The position numbers were made by a program, and so were the translations under genes. 64,000 bases of DNA, taken from assembly GCA_963995505.1 (NCBI GenBank), contig OZ023182.1, positions 8,238,707 to 8,302,706 of the forward strand. Direction: 5' to 3'. The notes below the pieces were generated by a model. It did no database searches and was not told the DNA's origin. It was given only the letters and a program-made list of their open reading frames with translations. Positions 1-11,013 of the stretch are shown one piece after another. How positions within the stretch are numbered: position 1 is the stretch's first letter; each line of letters starts with the position of its first letter. Source of the DNA: Hypericum androsaemum. Lineage: Eukaryota > Streptophyta > Magnoliopsida > Malpighiales > Hypericaceae.

Positions 1-187
1 TTACCATTTTTTAAGTATCTTACTGAATCCAACATAAATTAGTTGGGTTAAAAAAATCATGGACCAATCGTTTTGTATATAAACAAATTATATTAATAAT
101 TGTCCTTATCGAAATTTAATATTACATTTTCAAGTTTTTTAGATCACATGACATTCGTACATCTCTCGGCCGATTAATTCATATTCG

Positions 188-1560
188 TGTTGGAAAAATT
201 ATCCACTTCCCGTGGACCTAAGCAACGCAAGTGGAAAATACATACGAGCAAACTACGATAACCACGAGAAACACAACGCACAAAGTACAAAGAAAGCACA
301 AGGAGGGACACAAAAATTTGGTTACCCGGTTCGATCCACAATGATCTACATCCAGGGGCTTCCAAGCCAGGAGAGATTCCACTATATCACGCTCGAGCTT
401 CACTCGCTCTCACAACAATGGATGCCTCGCTCGACTCACTCTCCTCCTCTTCTCACCGTGGCTACCCACACTCTTGGGAACTCACTCTTTTGGCAAATTT
501 CTTCACTCGGACTCTACCCATTCTTCGGGCAACTCTTCTTCACTCGGAGAGCACCACCTCCTTCACTCGGTGGTAACCCATTCACTTGGGTCTTCTTCCT
601 TCTTCTCTCCTTCACTCGGAGAGCACACCTCCTTCACTCAGAGGCAATCCTTCACTCGAGTCTTCTTCCTTCTTCTCTCCTTCACTCAAAGAGCACACCT
701 CCTTCACTCGGGTCTTCTTCCTTCTTCTCTCCTTCACTCGGAGAGCACACCTCCTTCACTCAGAGGCAACCCTTCACTCGGGTCTTCCATCTTCTCCTCC
801 TTCAATTGGAGGTCTTATTCCTCTTCTCCATCTCCTTCACTCGGAGGTAACCCTTCACTCGGGTTGGCCAAGTATGGGGCACATGGACCACTCTCCTCCA
901 CTTGGAGAGCACCTCATTTTTTTCTCTTCTCTCTTTGTCATGGACAACCCTCCTTCACTTGGAGGAGTGGGCACTTGGCCTCTCCTTCACTTGGAGAGCC
1001 TTTCTCCTTCCTCCCTCTTCTCTCTTTCTCTTTGGAGAAGTGGGCAACACTTTTGCCTACCCTTCTTGGAGGCCATGAATGGGTATTTATAGTGCCCAAA
1101 ACTTAGGCAATTATTTGGGGTCAGGAGGGGCATTTTGGTCAAGTCACAGCAGCTTTTCCGGCCGAACTGGCGATCGCTAATCGACTGGCGATTGCCAGTT
1201 GCCTCGTCTAAAGGCTCCTGCCTCGGGGTACTGGCGATCGCCAGTGTACTTGCGCCCGCAAGTACCCACTGGCGCCCGCCAGTTCTCTAGCGCCCGCCAG
1301 GCGCTCCAAGCCACCACTTGCCCCGATCTGCTTTGTCTTCACTCGACGCTTGACCCGATTGCCCCCGATCATCCCAAAGCTCTTCACTCGAGCCACACGA
1401 CCCTCGGATGTCCTCAACGTCTTCACCCGACTCTTGACTCGATTGATACTCAGAGCGTCCCCGTACTCCGAAGCCAATCGATCAACTCTCGAGCCATCCT
1501 CACGGCTCTTCGCTCGAGCCACCAGAATACTTCACTCGTACTCAGACTCCATACCCAACA
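188..1560 (-). mobile_element. Solo LTR of a Copia-type retrotransposon
   Basis: The segment starts TGTTGG and ends CCAACA, as LTRs do, and is flanked on both sides by ATTCG (183-187 and 1561-1565), a 5-bp target duplication. It matches, in reverse complement, the LTR at 53673-54720: same termini and the same run near the 3' end. No primer-binding site or coding region adjoins it, so it is a solo LTR left by LTR-LTR recombination. The middle (about 470-1000) is built from short degenerate units around 'CCTTCACTCGGAG', which create long but meaningless ORFs. Around 1160-1300 there are several perfect short palindromes such as CTGGCGATCGCCAG. Confidence 0.85.
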
Positions 1561-1565
1561 ATTCG

Positions 1566-2192
1566 AACCTTGTAAAATCTTTGAAAAATTACAAAAATTT
1601 GTCAACAAATATTTAGCATTACACTCTGTTTCTAAATGCATTTGCAGAATGTTCTGATTAGTTAGAACAAATTCTGTAGTACGACAAATTAAATTGATTA
1701 CAATAATTACGAGCGTGTTCGTGAATAATGAAAAGCAACTTGGGAGCCACGGACTCGTCGTGCATTTATATGGCTTTGAGGACTATAATTAACCAAGGCA
1801 CCATTATTGTTACTTCAATGGTATATCTGGTTCCAGCGTTCACTCACATTGAAGTGAGCGGAGACGACCAGACTCTTCAAGGTTTCGGAAGGAGCGGTAT
1901 GTGTCCGGATATTAATAGTATAACCTTATATTTGTCTAATAAGGATAAATTGAATTAAAAAAAGATCAAAAACGTGATTCTGCTTTATTGTTTTTGATAT
2001 TTTCTTAATTCGAACTGAGCGACCTTTGAAGAGAGGGTCAAAAGAAACCATTCCATCTTTTAACTTTACCCATTCAAACATGGATTGCTCGTTCAGACCA
2101 GCAGGTTCCCTGTGGACCGCCTCAAATCAAGGTTCACACAGTAGCCGGAGGAATTGAAACAGAACTCAAAAAACAAAGCCATGACCACCAAA
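1566..2192. other. Intergenic, no gene recognised
   Basis: AT-rich sequence with no recognisable coding domain. A less AT-rich stretch (about 1728-1895) is open in one frame and ends at a GT that could be a splice donor, but I recognise no protein in it. TSD copy CCACCAAA lies at 2185-2192. Confidence 0.4.
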
Positions 2193-3118
2193 GGATTTTT
2201 GCCCAAAATGGTACTACAGTAGAACTTTTTTACCATTTTGGTGTTATTATTAAAAAAAATTCCAAATATGGTGTTCTCTCTCCTCAGAACGAAATTTTTT
2301 TTCGATTTGGAACAAAAATCGAAAAAAAATTTAGACTTTCATTATCGAAGAAATCTTTGCGACCAGGGACCAAAATCGAAAATAATTTTCGATCTGGGAC
2401 CATTATGTACTGTAGCAGATAGTAAAAATTCACGGTAGCACCATTTTTCACCCTAAAAAAAATTCTCAAAACTCACAAAAAAATTTAAAAATCTAACAAA
2501 GATAATGAAATTGTTAAAGTGAGGGAAAATTTTTTAAAAATAGAAGAATCTATCACCTATTTTTAGATTTTTTATTATTTTAACAAAAATAATTGAGCTA
2601 TAATACAAAAATTTTCAAAAATATAAAAAGAATCTAAGATCCATTTTTCTTAAAAAATAGAAGAAAAATCTAAGATCTATTTTTCGAGTTTTCTAAAAAA
2701 AAGAAGAATCTAAGTAAGACCCATTTTTCGAATTTTTTAGAAAAATGAAAATTTACTGTAATACCATTATTTTTATTAAAATAATAAAATATCTAAAAAA
2801 TTCGAAAAGTAGGCGATAAATTCTTTTTCATTTTTGAAAAAGATTTCTAACTTTAACACTTCTTCGTTAGATTTTTCCATTTTATTGTGAGTTTCCAAAA
2901 AAAATTTTGTGGGCGAAAAAAATTTCTACAGTAATTTTCACTATTTGTTACAGTACATAATGGTCCCAGGTCGAATTTTTTATTTATTTTAGTCACAGGT
3001 CAAAAAAAATTTTGACATGAGAAGAGAGAAACACCGTATCCAAAAAATTTTCAATAGTAACAGTGTAACACCAAAACGGTAAAAAAATTATACTGTAACA
3101 ACATTTTGGAGAAAAACC
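2193..3118. mobile_element. Long-TIR DNA transposon, MULE-like, non-autonomous
   Basis: The two ends are long imperfect inverted repeats, each over 100 bp. The left end reads GGATTTTTGCCCAAAATGG and the reverse complement of the right end reads GGTTTTTCTCCAAAATG, both continuing into matching TACAGTA, TTTTTTACC and TTTTGGTGTTA blocks. The flanks carry CCACCAAA at 2185-2192 and 3119-3126, an 8-bp (possibly 9-bp with one mismatch) target duplication. The interior is AT-rich and codes for nothing. Long TIRs with 8-9 bp duplications fit Mutator-like elements; hAT is the alternative if the duplication is exactly 8 bp. Confidence 0.7.
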
Positions 3119-3126
3119 CCACCAAA

Positions 3127-3565
3127 CTTGAGAAGTATTTCACTAGTAAAGTACCACCTACATAACATTGAAAGAGACTTGTGCTTGCTTCAACATAAGA
3201 CTTCAACCAACTCCATAAACAAAAGGAAATTCAGACACGTAACTTAAAACTGTAATTACATAGAAACCAAGCGTAAGCTATACAGACGCGGGGATGTAAA
3301 TACGACGCCTAATAAGTTACTAACAACAACTACTGAGAAACAAAATCAACCAAACCCTAGGAGGAGGATATCATGTACCGCCGGGCAAAACGGCGTAGTT
3401 TGAGTCAACAGCCGAGTCCGTCCCTCTATATCCCGCTGAAAAAATAAGGGAGAGGACGGGCCGGACGAGGTAACGCAAACCCTAACCGACATGTAACGAC
3501 AACAAACTAAATCCCTAATTTCACTAAGAGCAAATTGAAATCATCCGAGATATCCCGAAGGGATA
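3127..3565 (-). other. 3' flank of the PNRC-like gene
   Basis: Non-coding sequence downstream of the minus-strand gene at 3566-4030; it probably holds the 3' UTR. No other feature is seen. Confidence 0.4.
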
Positions 3566-4030
3566 CTAGAGTTCGAGGCATAGGAGCCTCTTGAGACCGA
3601 GAGTGGGGTCCACGTTGGGAACGTCGACGACTTTCTTAGCGAAGAAGGCCGGAAGCGGGAGGGAGCTCGGCGGCGGGGAGGCTATGAAGGCCGATCCGGC
3701 GTAGAACGGTGCCGGCTTGATCTGGGGCTTGGCCGGCTTCAGGATGGGCCTCTTCTGGCCCAGATCTGAGGCCTTGACGGCTGCTGGAGGAGGAGGAGGA
3801 GCCGCCGTCTCCGGTGGAGCCTCTCCCCTCTTAAGGATCCTGATCTGACTCTGTACGGGACCGTTTCGGTTTCCGTTGTTGTTGTCACCCCTAGCGGCAG
3901 CGCGTGAGGGAGGAGATGTGTTCGGGCTCCGCTTACGGCGAGCCGGCGGTTCGGTCCGGCTACGCGTTGGTCTCACGCGCGGGATCTCCCGTAAGCAATC
4001 CTGTGGTTGGAGAACCGCCACACCACCCAT
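3566..4030 (-). CDS. PNRC/Edc1-like short proline-rich protein
   Basis: A single-exon gene of 154 codons. The protein is low-complexity, rich in Arg, Pro and Ala, with a conserved core near residues 57-70 (GPVQSQIRILKRGE) and a diagnostic motif at residues 108-130: FYAGSAF, a PPPSS linker, then LPLPAFF. This Y-A-G-x-x-F plus S-x-L-P-x-P arrangement is the PNRC motif, known in animal PNRC proteins and yeast Edc1/2 as the peptide that binds Dcp1 and stimulates mRNA decapping. A decapping role here is inferred from the motif only. The ATG is chosen because a TATAAAG box lies about 95 bp upstream and the leader between is free of minus-strand ATGs in frame. The rest of the protein is probably disordered. 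Confidence 0.8.
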   Translation of the reverse strand: MGGVAVLQPQDCLREIPRVRPTRSRTEPPARRKRSPNTSPPSRAAARGDNNNGNRNGPVQSQIRILKRGEAPPETAAPPPPPAAVKASDLGQKRPILKPAKPQIKPAPFYAGSAFIASPPPSSLPLPAFFAKKVVDVPNVDPTLGLKRLLCLEL

Positions 4031-4124
4031 CGTCTTAGAGAGAGATTTTTAAGGCAGAGGGAGAGGGAAATTGTGGTAAACCTAATTGTGGCTTGTGAGA
4101 CGTGGAGGGGAGAGTGGAGGCTAT

Positions 4125-4131
4125 CTTTATA
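4125..4131 (-). promoter_or_regulatory. TATA box of the PNRC-like gene
   Basis: On the minus strand this reads TATAAAG, within CCCCTATAAAGATAG. It is about 95 bp upstream of the ATG at 4030, giving an expected 5' UTR of roughly 60-70 nt. Confidence 0.6.
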
Positions 4132-4373
4132 GGGGGGAAAGATGTGAGGCGGTTTTAACGATTCGCTGAGGAAGGGCGTGTATGTCACGGAAATTATGTG
4201 TTTTTAGGATTGTATCGATCTTTGTCCTAGTTGGTATACGGGTGTAACGTCCAAATTGCTTTATTTTGAAGTATGTTGCACAATTAGTTTGGGTTTGTTT
4301 CCTGATTAAGACTTGGTAAGTTGTAATTGTCCGCATATATTTAGGTTTAGGTACATGATATCTATGTGATTAT

Positions 4374-4865
4374 GTCGAAAATAGTAACAGTATATTTTTA
4401 CAAATTTTGCCCATCTAACAAAATATAGTTGAATAGGTTTTTGATAAATTTACTATTACTACCATCTAATTAAATTCCTACTGAATATTCAAATATGACA
4501 ATATTCGTTGACAGTAAAAAATGTTATGGATTAAATGAATGGGATACATTCAAATTACATGCATCACATTTTTTTGTACGGCAGACTAGGTGGAGAAAAT
4601 TGAGGTACTTAGATAATAATTTAATTTAATTTAATTTGCTCTTTCTTGTTAGTAACATATATGTAACAATGGTCAATCTGAAAATTAATGGAAGAATTTG
4701 AGTTGAGAATGATATGTCGATTTTTTTCAAGAGATATTTTTTGTTTGTGTTATCGAAAATAGTATCAGTATATTTTTACAAATTATGCCCATCTAACAAA
4801 ATATAGTTAAATAGGTTTTTGATAAATTTACTAGTACTACCATCTAGTTAAATTATACTAAATGT
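4374..4865. repeat. Pair of direct repeats of about 105 bp
   Basis: The blocks 4378-4485 and about 4755-4860 share long identical runs (for example ATCTAACAAAATATAGTT and AATAGGTTTTTGATAAATTT), separated by 377 bp from start to start. The intervening DNA is unrelated AT-rich sequence. They could be the LTRs of a very small decayed element, but no primer-binding site, polypurine tract or target duplication is clear, so the class is left open. Confidence 0.6.
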
Positions 4866-7033
4866 GGTGGAAACCACAGAAGTTAGAAGTATAGGTCTAG
4901 TAAGAGGTTTAATCAATATGTTTTTATAAAAAAGGTATAGCTGTGTACCTACATACAACTTTGTCCTCGTTACCATATTTGGATGCAAAAATCAAGGAGA
5001 GAGGCTCAATTTCTTCGTTACCTTATGTGCTTTACTAAAAAAATCAATTTGAATGTAAAAAAAGAATTTTGATTTAAGATTTGGTTCAATTAATTAAAAA
5101 AATGAAAGGAAATATTGGGAAGAATGTTAGCATTTTAAATTAATAAAAAATAAAAAATAGTAGCCGCATTAATCACGGTAATTAATGATTTAAGAAAAAG
5201 GTTTGCTAAAAAAGATTAGAACAATTATCTCGATTTTGCAAAGTTCATAAAAATCAGATGATGGGGTACGTGTAGCCCGCGTGTTCGATTTCCGATCGTG
5301 GGCTTGCATGAATCTCAAACGGCGAACAAGGCGCGTGGGTTGGTTGGTTTCCACCGCTACAGAGACACGTTTCCACCCCGACACTAAGCGTTATTTTTTA
5401 ATTTTATTATTAACTAAAAAATAAATCAACCAATAAGGCAATAACTAGGAAGGCGCGTGGGTTGGTCTCCCCCGGCACCGTTTTTTACCGCATCCCTATC
5501 TTTTATTACCATTGTTGAAGTTAATGACGGTGCAGCCTCCGGTTTGAAAGATTTGATAAGAAATTTATGGTGGTATTTATCTACCAAGTTATATTGTAAT
5601 TTACAAATCAATATTTGACAAGTGTATTTGTGCACTTTACAATTTTAGATGAGTAGGATAATTAATTATAGAAATAAACTAAGTTGACATAGTTTTAAAA
5701 AATTTGTTAACTAAATAAAATTTCTTAGATCAGGAAATAAAAAAACAATTAATGAAAAACTTAGCTTTGTATTTTATTTTACTTAGGGCGATAAAATAAT
5801 TATAAAATATTATGCGATTAACTTATTATTAACTTTGCCATGAACAATATTCGAGCCAAAAAATAATTTATATAAAAAATGTAACTCGCGATAAATCACC
5901 AAAAATTGAATTATTAATAATAATGCTCAAAGCATATATGTTGCAACATAAATTAAAATTAGTTTGGTTCAAACTAAATTGAGAAAGCAATCACAACTTA
6001 TAAATGCCGGCCATCATAATATATTGTCAATTGGATCATAGATTATTTTAAATATATATGTTGATTACTATTCAAAGTGATAATATGATAATTAAACAAT
6101 TTAATATTGTCAGTTGGATCCTCATGGTTACTCAAACAATGTGGGTTGCATATTTTATTATAAATATTTCGTGAGTTGCATATTTTTTGGTGATTTATAG
6201 TGAGTTGCATAATTATGAGTCTAATATATATTAAATATTAACAAGAGTATATAAATTAAATCCCAATAATTTTATCTTTAAAGTGATTTTGAGTAAGAGA
6301 AAGTCATCGGATTCGGGTGAACATCTTTGACCGTTTACCTTGTCTGGAAGAAAACGTATTGGAATTCCGTTCAAAGTTCAACGAGAGCAGGAAAATGTAA
6401 TGAGAAAAACGACACCCACGCGCGAGTTTGGATACGATTGTAATATAACCGGAATCCAGGGAGAGAGAGGAAAAGGTCCAGTTACTGAAAAGCGAAAACT
6501 CACAGCTGGTGCGACGTAAGCTGCGTGGACACGTGTCTTACTTCGAGTGGGATGAGTACGTGTCGAAAAAGATAACGGGTTAACTCGGTCAAACCGACTT
6601 GATCGACTTTCCATAGGCGGTCATTATTACTGATTAAATTTTGATAGATCTACTAAATTTTGATTTAATTGATAGCTTTTTAAGAGGACAGATATCTTAT
6701 TAAGCAGTTAATAGTTGGAAGAATTACGGATTACGTTTGATCGTTTGTGGTTGTTCATCGTACCTGTTCGAAATTTAATCTATAGACATCAATGAAATAT
6801 ATACCTCTTTTATAGAATTCTATAGTGAGTTAATAATGTTTCAACTATGAACTAGATATAATTATCTACTTATTAAAAAATATATAATTATCGTTTTATA
6901 AACATGGTAACTTTTTCCGAATATATATGTCAATGTGTCAATTATACTTTTACGTTATTTTTTTATAGTAAATGATCAATTATATATACTTCTTCCCGAC
7001 CAAGATATACTTCTCACTTCCCAGCTAGCTTAA
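4866..7033. other. AT-rich intergenic region
   Basis: No coding region, RNA gene or complete mobile element seen. The short phrase GGCGCGTGGGTTGGT occurs twice (about 5330 and 5452) in a less AT-rich patch. TSD copy CTTAA for the next element lies at 7029-7033. Confidence 0.4.
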
Positions 7034-9246
7034 TGATACAGGGGAATGTGAATAGAAGATCGTGAATTCGTTGATTCAAAAAATATCCGAAAAATATGAT
7101 AGAGTATCGGTCCATTAATTCTACGAATATTGAAAAACGACTTTAAAAGAAAATTCTAATTTTCAATATAAATATTCAACCAAACTTTATGAATACATAC
7201 TAATAGAAATAAAGCAAGAAACCTATTAAAACTAGAAGACGAAATACTAAAGCAAATCAGAAACAAATCTAAGTTGAAGCCTTCGAACGAGATAATTGTT
7301 CATCTCCATCATTCTCCCCCGGTTGGAGAAATTCGTCCTCGAATTTGGTGTGGTCGACCAGTTCGAGATCTTCATTTTCGAGCAACGTGGTGATACTTGA
7401 AGTCGTCCCTCCCAACAGAACAAATACTTGGAAATATGGTACCCGCAAATGCTCTCCAGAGGAAAGACCATGAACGCATCTTTTCGAGCTGTCGTTCGGC
7501 ATCCTTTAGGCTATTCCACAAGTTCAACGACGGAGAACCCTCAACATAGTCAAACGTGTCAACGACGAGAAAGTCAATGTGCTCAACCTCATAATCATTG
7601 GCAACCTGGGATAAAGGCACATCCACCAACTCATCATTCTTAGTAGAGTCTCAAGTCTAGCGTCACCAACAACTGCATCAACCTCATCAGGATAATAGTC
7701 ATAAATTGGTTCACCATTGTCTACATCAACCTCGTCCACCTCGTCAAGGTAAGAGTCATAAATTGGTTCACCAAATAAGTCATCAGTGGATGCACTAACC
7801 TCTTCCCAAACTAAAGCATCTTCAACTTCTTCTGATGGTGCAGCCTCTTTCTTCCTCAAGATCTCGGCCATCTTTTGTCTCAAATCATCCAAATTAGCTT
7901 GAAGCTCATGCAACTTCTGGACCATTTGACGATCATATTGTTCCCAAAAGCGACGGTGCTTGTTACCAACATCATTCCAAACTTCGTAAGCATGTTGAGG
8001 AAACAAAGCATAAATCATCTTCTCTTTCATCTTAGGCCATCGAGATATTATCTGCTTACCACATCGTTGTCGTCGAAGATTTAAGTTATACCACCAATCC
8101 ATAAGATCACCTCGAAATCGTTGTTTGACAAATCTGACTTTATCCAGCTCCGCAAACTTGTGAACGTCAAAATATGTCTCCACATTGACAAGACACGTTG
8201 TGAAGTCCCTTCTCGAAATTTTCCAATCGAGATAAGGAAAGTCACGCAAAGTAGGAAGCATCATCATTTTAGCCCAAAGGGATCAATCTGTAATTTAGCA
8301 AAATTTGATGGGACCAAATTGCAATTATGCCAACAGGCAAATTCTGATCCAGTCACGAGCTCAGGAAAATTACCAAAAGATCCTCAAACTTCTGTCAATT
8401 TTCAAATCAGGTCCAAAGTTTCCCCAATCACCAAAATTCACAAATCAAACAAACCCTAATTTTGAGAAAGGGAAGAAATCCAAACTGGAAACCACCAACG
8501 GCAGCGGGTGGCTGATGGCCCAAGGCGTGGATGCGGGAGAACGACACGGCGGGGGCAGCGAGTGTCTCCGACGGTGCTCAAGCTGGCGTCGTTCCAGACG
8601 GGAGCTTCTCCGTGAGGCGAACGACCCGGGGTGGACAGGGGCCGTGGGAGGCTGACGCGAGGTGGATAATAGTCGGGACTCCGGGACTGGTGCGGTGGCA
8701 ACTGGAAGAACCGAAGGAGCTGGTGGTAGGCGGTTGAGCGAGCGTCGGCGACGATGATTGTGTCTTCTCCGAAAGACACAAAACGAACCTCAACCTCTCT
8801 TTTTTTGTTTTTGATAGGACGAACTCCAGATCGGAAGGATCGAACACGATCAAAAACTACGAGGATCGAACACCACGAGGAACGAACGCAGCTCTTGATA
8901 CCAACTGATGCAGGGGAACGTGGATAGGAGATAGCGAATCCGTTGATTCAAATAATACCCGAAAAATACGATAGAGTATCGGTCTGTCGATTCTACGAAT
9001 ATCAAAAAATGACACAGATTTAAGGAAAAACCCTAATTTTCAATATCAATATTCAACCAAGCTTTATGAATACATAAGGTCTGTATATAAAGACATCAAC
9101 GACATAGAATACTACTAGGACTCCAATAAATAAACTAATAGAAATAAAGCAAGAAATCTATTAGAACTAGAAGATGAAATACTAAAGCAAATCAGAAACA
9201 AATCTAAGTCCAAGCCCTCGGACGAGATAATTGTTCATCTCCATCA
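7034..9246 (-). mobile_element. Complete TR-GAG type non-autonomous LTR retrotransposon
   Basis: Left LTR 7034-7311 (278 bp) and right LTR 8906-9246 (341 bp) share the same ends (on the minus strand TGATGGAGATGAAC to CCTGCATCA or CCTGTATCA). The right copy has about 60 bp missing from the left. Both outer edges carry CTTAA (7029-7033 and 9247-9251). On the minus strand the right LTR is followed by GTTGGTATCAAGAGC (8891-8905), a primer-binding site close to the initiator-tRNA-Met pattern, and the left LTR is preceded by a purine tract with GGGGGAGAA (7312-7321). The only coding capacity is a gag-like ORF. No protease, RT, RNase H or integrase is present, so movement would depend on enzymes from another element. 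Confidence 0.9.
7524..8267 (-). pseudogene. Gag-like ORF of the TR-GAG element, frameshifted
   Basis: From the ATG at 8267 the frame gives a retrotransposon-gag type domain: a D-W-K-I start, then FDVHKFAELDKVRFVKQRFRG with a following WWYNL, then a predicted coiled coil (residues about 105-145, FWEQYDRQMVQKLHELQ onward) and an acidic tail holding two copies of GEPIYD-Y. Near 7650 the sensible frame jumps: the continuation DELVDVPLSQVANDYEVEH lies in the frame read at 7372-7629, and a further jump near 7400 leads to the terminal EDEFLQPGENDGDE. So the gag has probably suffered two frameshifts and the 247-residue ORF is not the original product. Confidence 0.75.
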
Positions 9247-9251
9247 CTTAA

Positions 9252-9658
9252 TAATGAGTCAAAGATCGGCTCCTATTTAGTTTTGTAAGGCCTAATATCA
9301 AGTATAGCCGATGGGCCATGAATCGGTCCATAATAGTTGGTTATAGGCCCCGGTAAAAGCACCACTATTTTTGAGCAAATACGATGCAAGACAAGCCGCA
9401 TACGTGAACTTCAGAATTATCGCGCGAGAGATGCAAATTTGGTCCATCTTATTCCATTTCACATTGATACAGATTTAGTCAGATAAGATATAATAATAAA
9501 AAAATCTTCCAAATTTTTACGAATTGAGATATCGAAAAATCTAGACTCAGCCCACTTAGTAGATTAATATATTTTTGATTTGGATAGAACTTTTTTAATG
9601 GCAGTAAAGTTCTTTTAACGAATATTAAATATAATTGTATTTCTAATAATTCGAATAC
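9252..9658. other. AT-rich intergenic spacer
   Basis: Between the TR-GAG element and the TRIM; nothing recognised. Confidence 0.4.
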
Positions 9659-9890
9659 CGGTAAAATTTTCACATCTAACCTAAAATCATAAAATAATAG
9701 GTTGATAAATTTTCCACACTTATAAACTTATCCCCACTCTCGCACTAAGTAATGTGAGATTCTTAATACGATTCTGTCGTGGAAGCACAACAATGGGCAC
9801 AGAATCAACATACTCTAATATCATGTTAGAATCTTCATATCCAACCCAAAACTTTAAGACAACGAGTTAGTAGATTTTTCACACTTTTAA
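9659..9890 (-). mobile_element. Decayed TRIM element (short LTRs, no coding)
   Basis: Two related LTR-like blocks (9659-9766 and 9823-about 9890) contain the shared phrases CATATCCAACC or CATCTAACC, AATAGGTTG, CACACTTATAAACTT and GTGAGATTCTTAA. Between them a 56-bp interior carries CAACAATGGGCA and, next to the right block, CTCTAATATCA, a mutated complement of the TGGTATCAGAG primer-binding site. The same interior phrase and LTR occur at 25149-25376, and a solo LTR of the family at 45847-45948. The right LTR fades into AT-rich sequence. Confidence 0.6.
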
Positions 9891-10111
9891 AATTTTTTAT
9901 ATAATTAAATTGTATTGCCATTCAAAATAACTCCAAGAGTAATTACACAATCGGTAATAGAGTATCAAGTCCACCCAAGATATTAGATAACACATATCTA
10001 ACAAAATAAAATACTATCTGAGTACATTACCCGGGTAACACCAGAATTAAGATTGTATCACCCATAAACATACTCCCAAAATGGAACCAAAAAGACCAAA
10101 GAGGTGCTAGT

Positions 10112-10677
10112 CAATATTTTTAAAACTGACCCGGAATGTGACCCGAAATTCTTAAAATTTTTGGTTCATCCAGTCCGACCGGTCAGACTGTCAGTCGAAC
10201 CAGAATTTTTATTTTATATTAATATAATTAAATAAATTTAATTTAACATAAAAATGATAAAATATCAAATAAGTTCAAATATTTAGCAACTTTGTTATAC
10301 AATTTATCCAAACAAAGTCTTCAAACATGAATTGAACAAGTCTAGAAGAACAAAAAGATGATTATACAAGTTTTCAGGTTCGACATATTAGTCAAATTCG
10401 TTTGACTTAGTTAAAATATTATCAATAATTATTAAAAAATAAGTTTTTTGTGATCAAAAAGTGATGTATACGCTCCGAATATGGAAGTTGAGGTTTTGTT
10501 TCTAAATTAAATCAGATAAAAAAAATAAATAGTGATTTTTCTGATCCCGGTGAACCGACCAAAATTTAGACGGTCGAACTACATTCTGAGTTTTAAGGAA
10601 AAAATGACCTGGATTTGATTCCGGGTATCGGTCTGACCGGTCAGACTGCCAGTCAGACTGCAGTTTTTAAAACATTT
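10112..10677. mobile_element. MULE-like MITE, 566 bp
   Basis: The ends CAATATTTTTAAAAC and GTTTTTAAAACATTT form an inverted repeat extended by GACC/GGTC-rich blocks (CCGACCGGTCAGACTG at the left, GGTCTGACCGGTCAGACTG at the right). The flanks carry GTGCTAGT at 10104-10111 and 10678-10685, extendable to 9 bp with one mismatch. It belongs to the same family as 28391-28834, which shares the TTTTAAAA ends and the GGTCGGAC core. Confidence 0.75.
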
Positions 10678-10696
10678 GTGCTAGTTCACTAAGCAC

Positions 10697-10978
10697 CTAA
10701 CTACCTAGCACACTCACCAAGATTAGTGAATCGAACGGTATGAAGCGGAAAGACTCTCGAGTAGCAGCCTTAATTTCCATGAGGATGGAGGATACATCAT
10801 CGTCCCAAGAGAATGTCATCAGGATCGCCAAACTCCAAGCCTCCGTTGTTAGCTCCTCCTGAATAGCATCGTCATCCAAATTCTCCATGTTAGAAATAAC
10901 TGAGCTTAGGATTTGCATCGAAAGAGGCTTCGTCGGAGGGCAGTGGATCCTTGACGGGAGCACCACGAGGGTGGTCAC
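10697..10978 (-). CDS. Unrecognised ORF, 93 codons
   Basis: A minus-strand ORF beginning 35 bp after the stop of the upstream 284-codon ORF. The protein has an acidic central part (ENLDDDAIQEELTTEAW) and I recognise no domain. It lies immediately next to a MITE. It may be the C-terminal part of the same decayed gene or of a retroelement ORF; no function is proposed. Confidence 0.25.
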   Translation of the reverse strand: MTTLVVLPSRIHCPPTKPLSMQILSSVISNMENLDDDAIQEELTTEAWSLAILMTFSWDDDVSSILMEIKAATRESFRFIPFDSLILVSVLGS

Positions 10979-11013
10979 TTTGGTCGAGAGTTTTTGAACC
11001 CGGCAACTAGATC

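Noticed and set aside
212..1106. Long plus-strand ORFs rich in Ser, Leu and Thr
   Set aside because: They are by-products of the short CTTCACTCGG repeats in a solo LTR and read equally well in two frames.
5190..5635. Two minus-strand ORFs of 64 and 69 codons
   Set aside because: Short, low similarity to anything recognisable, no promoter or splice context.
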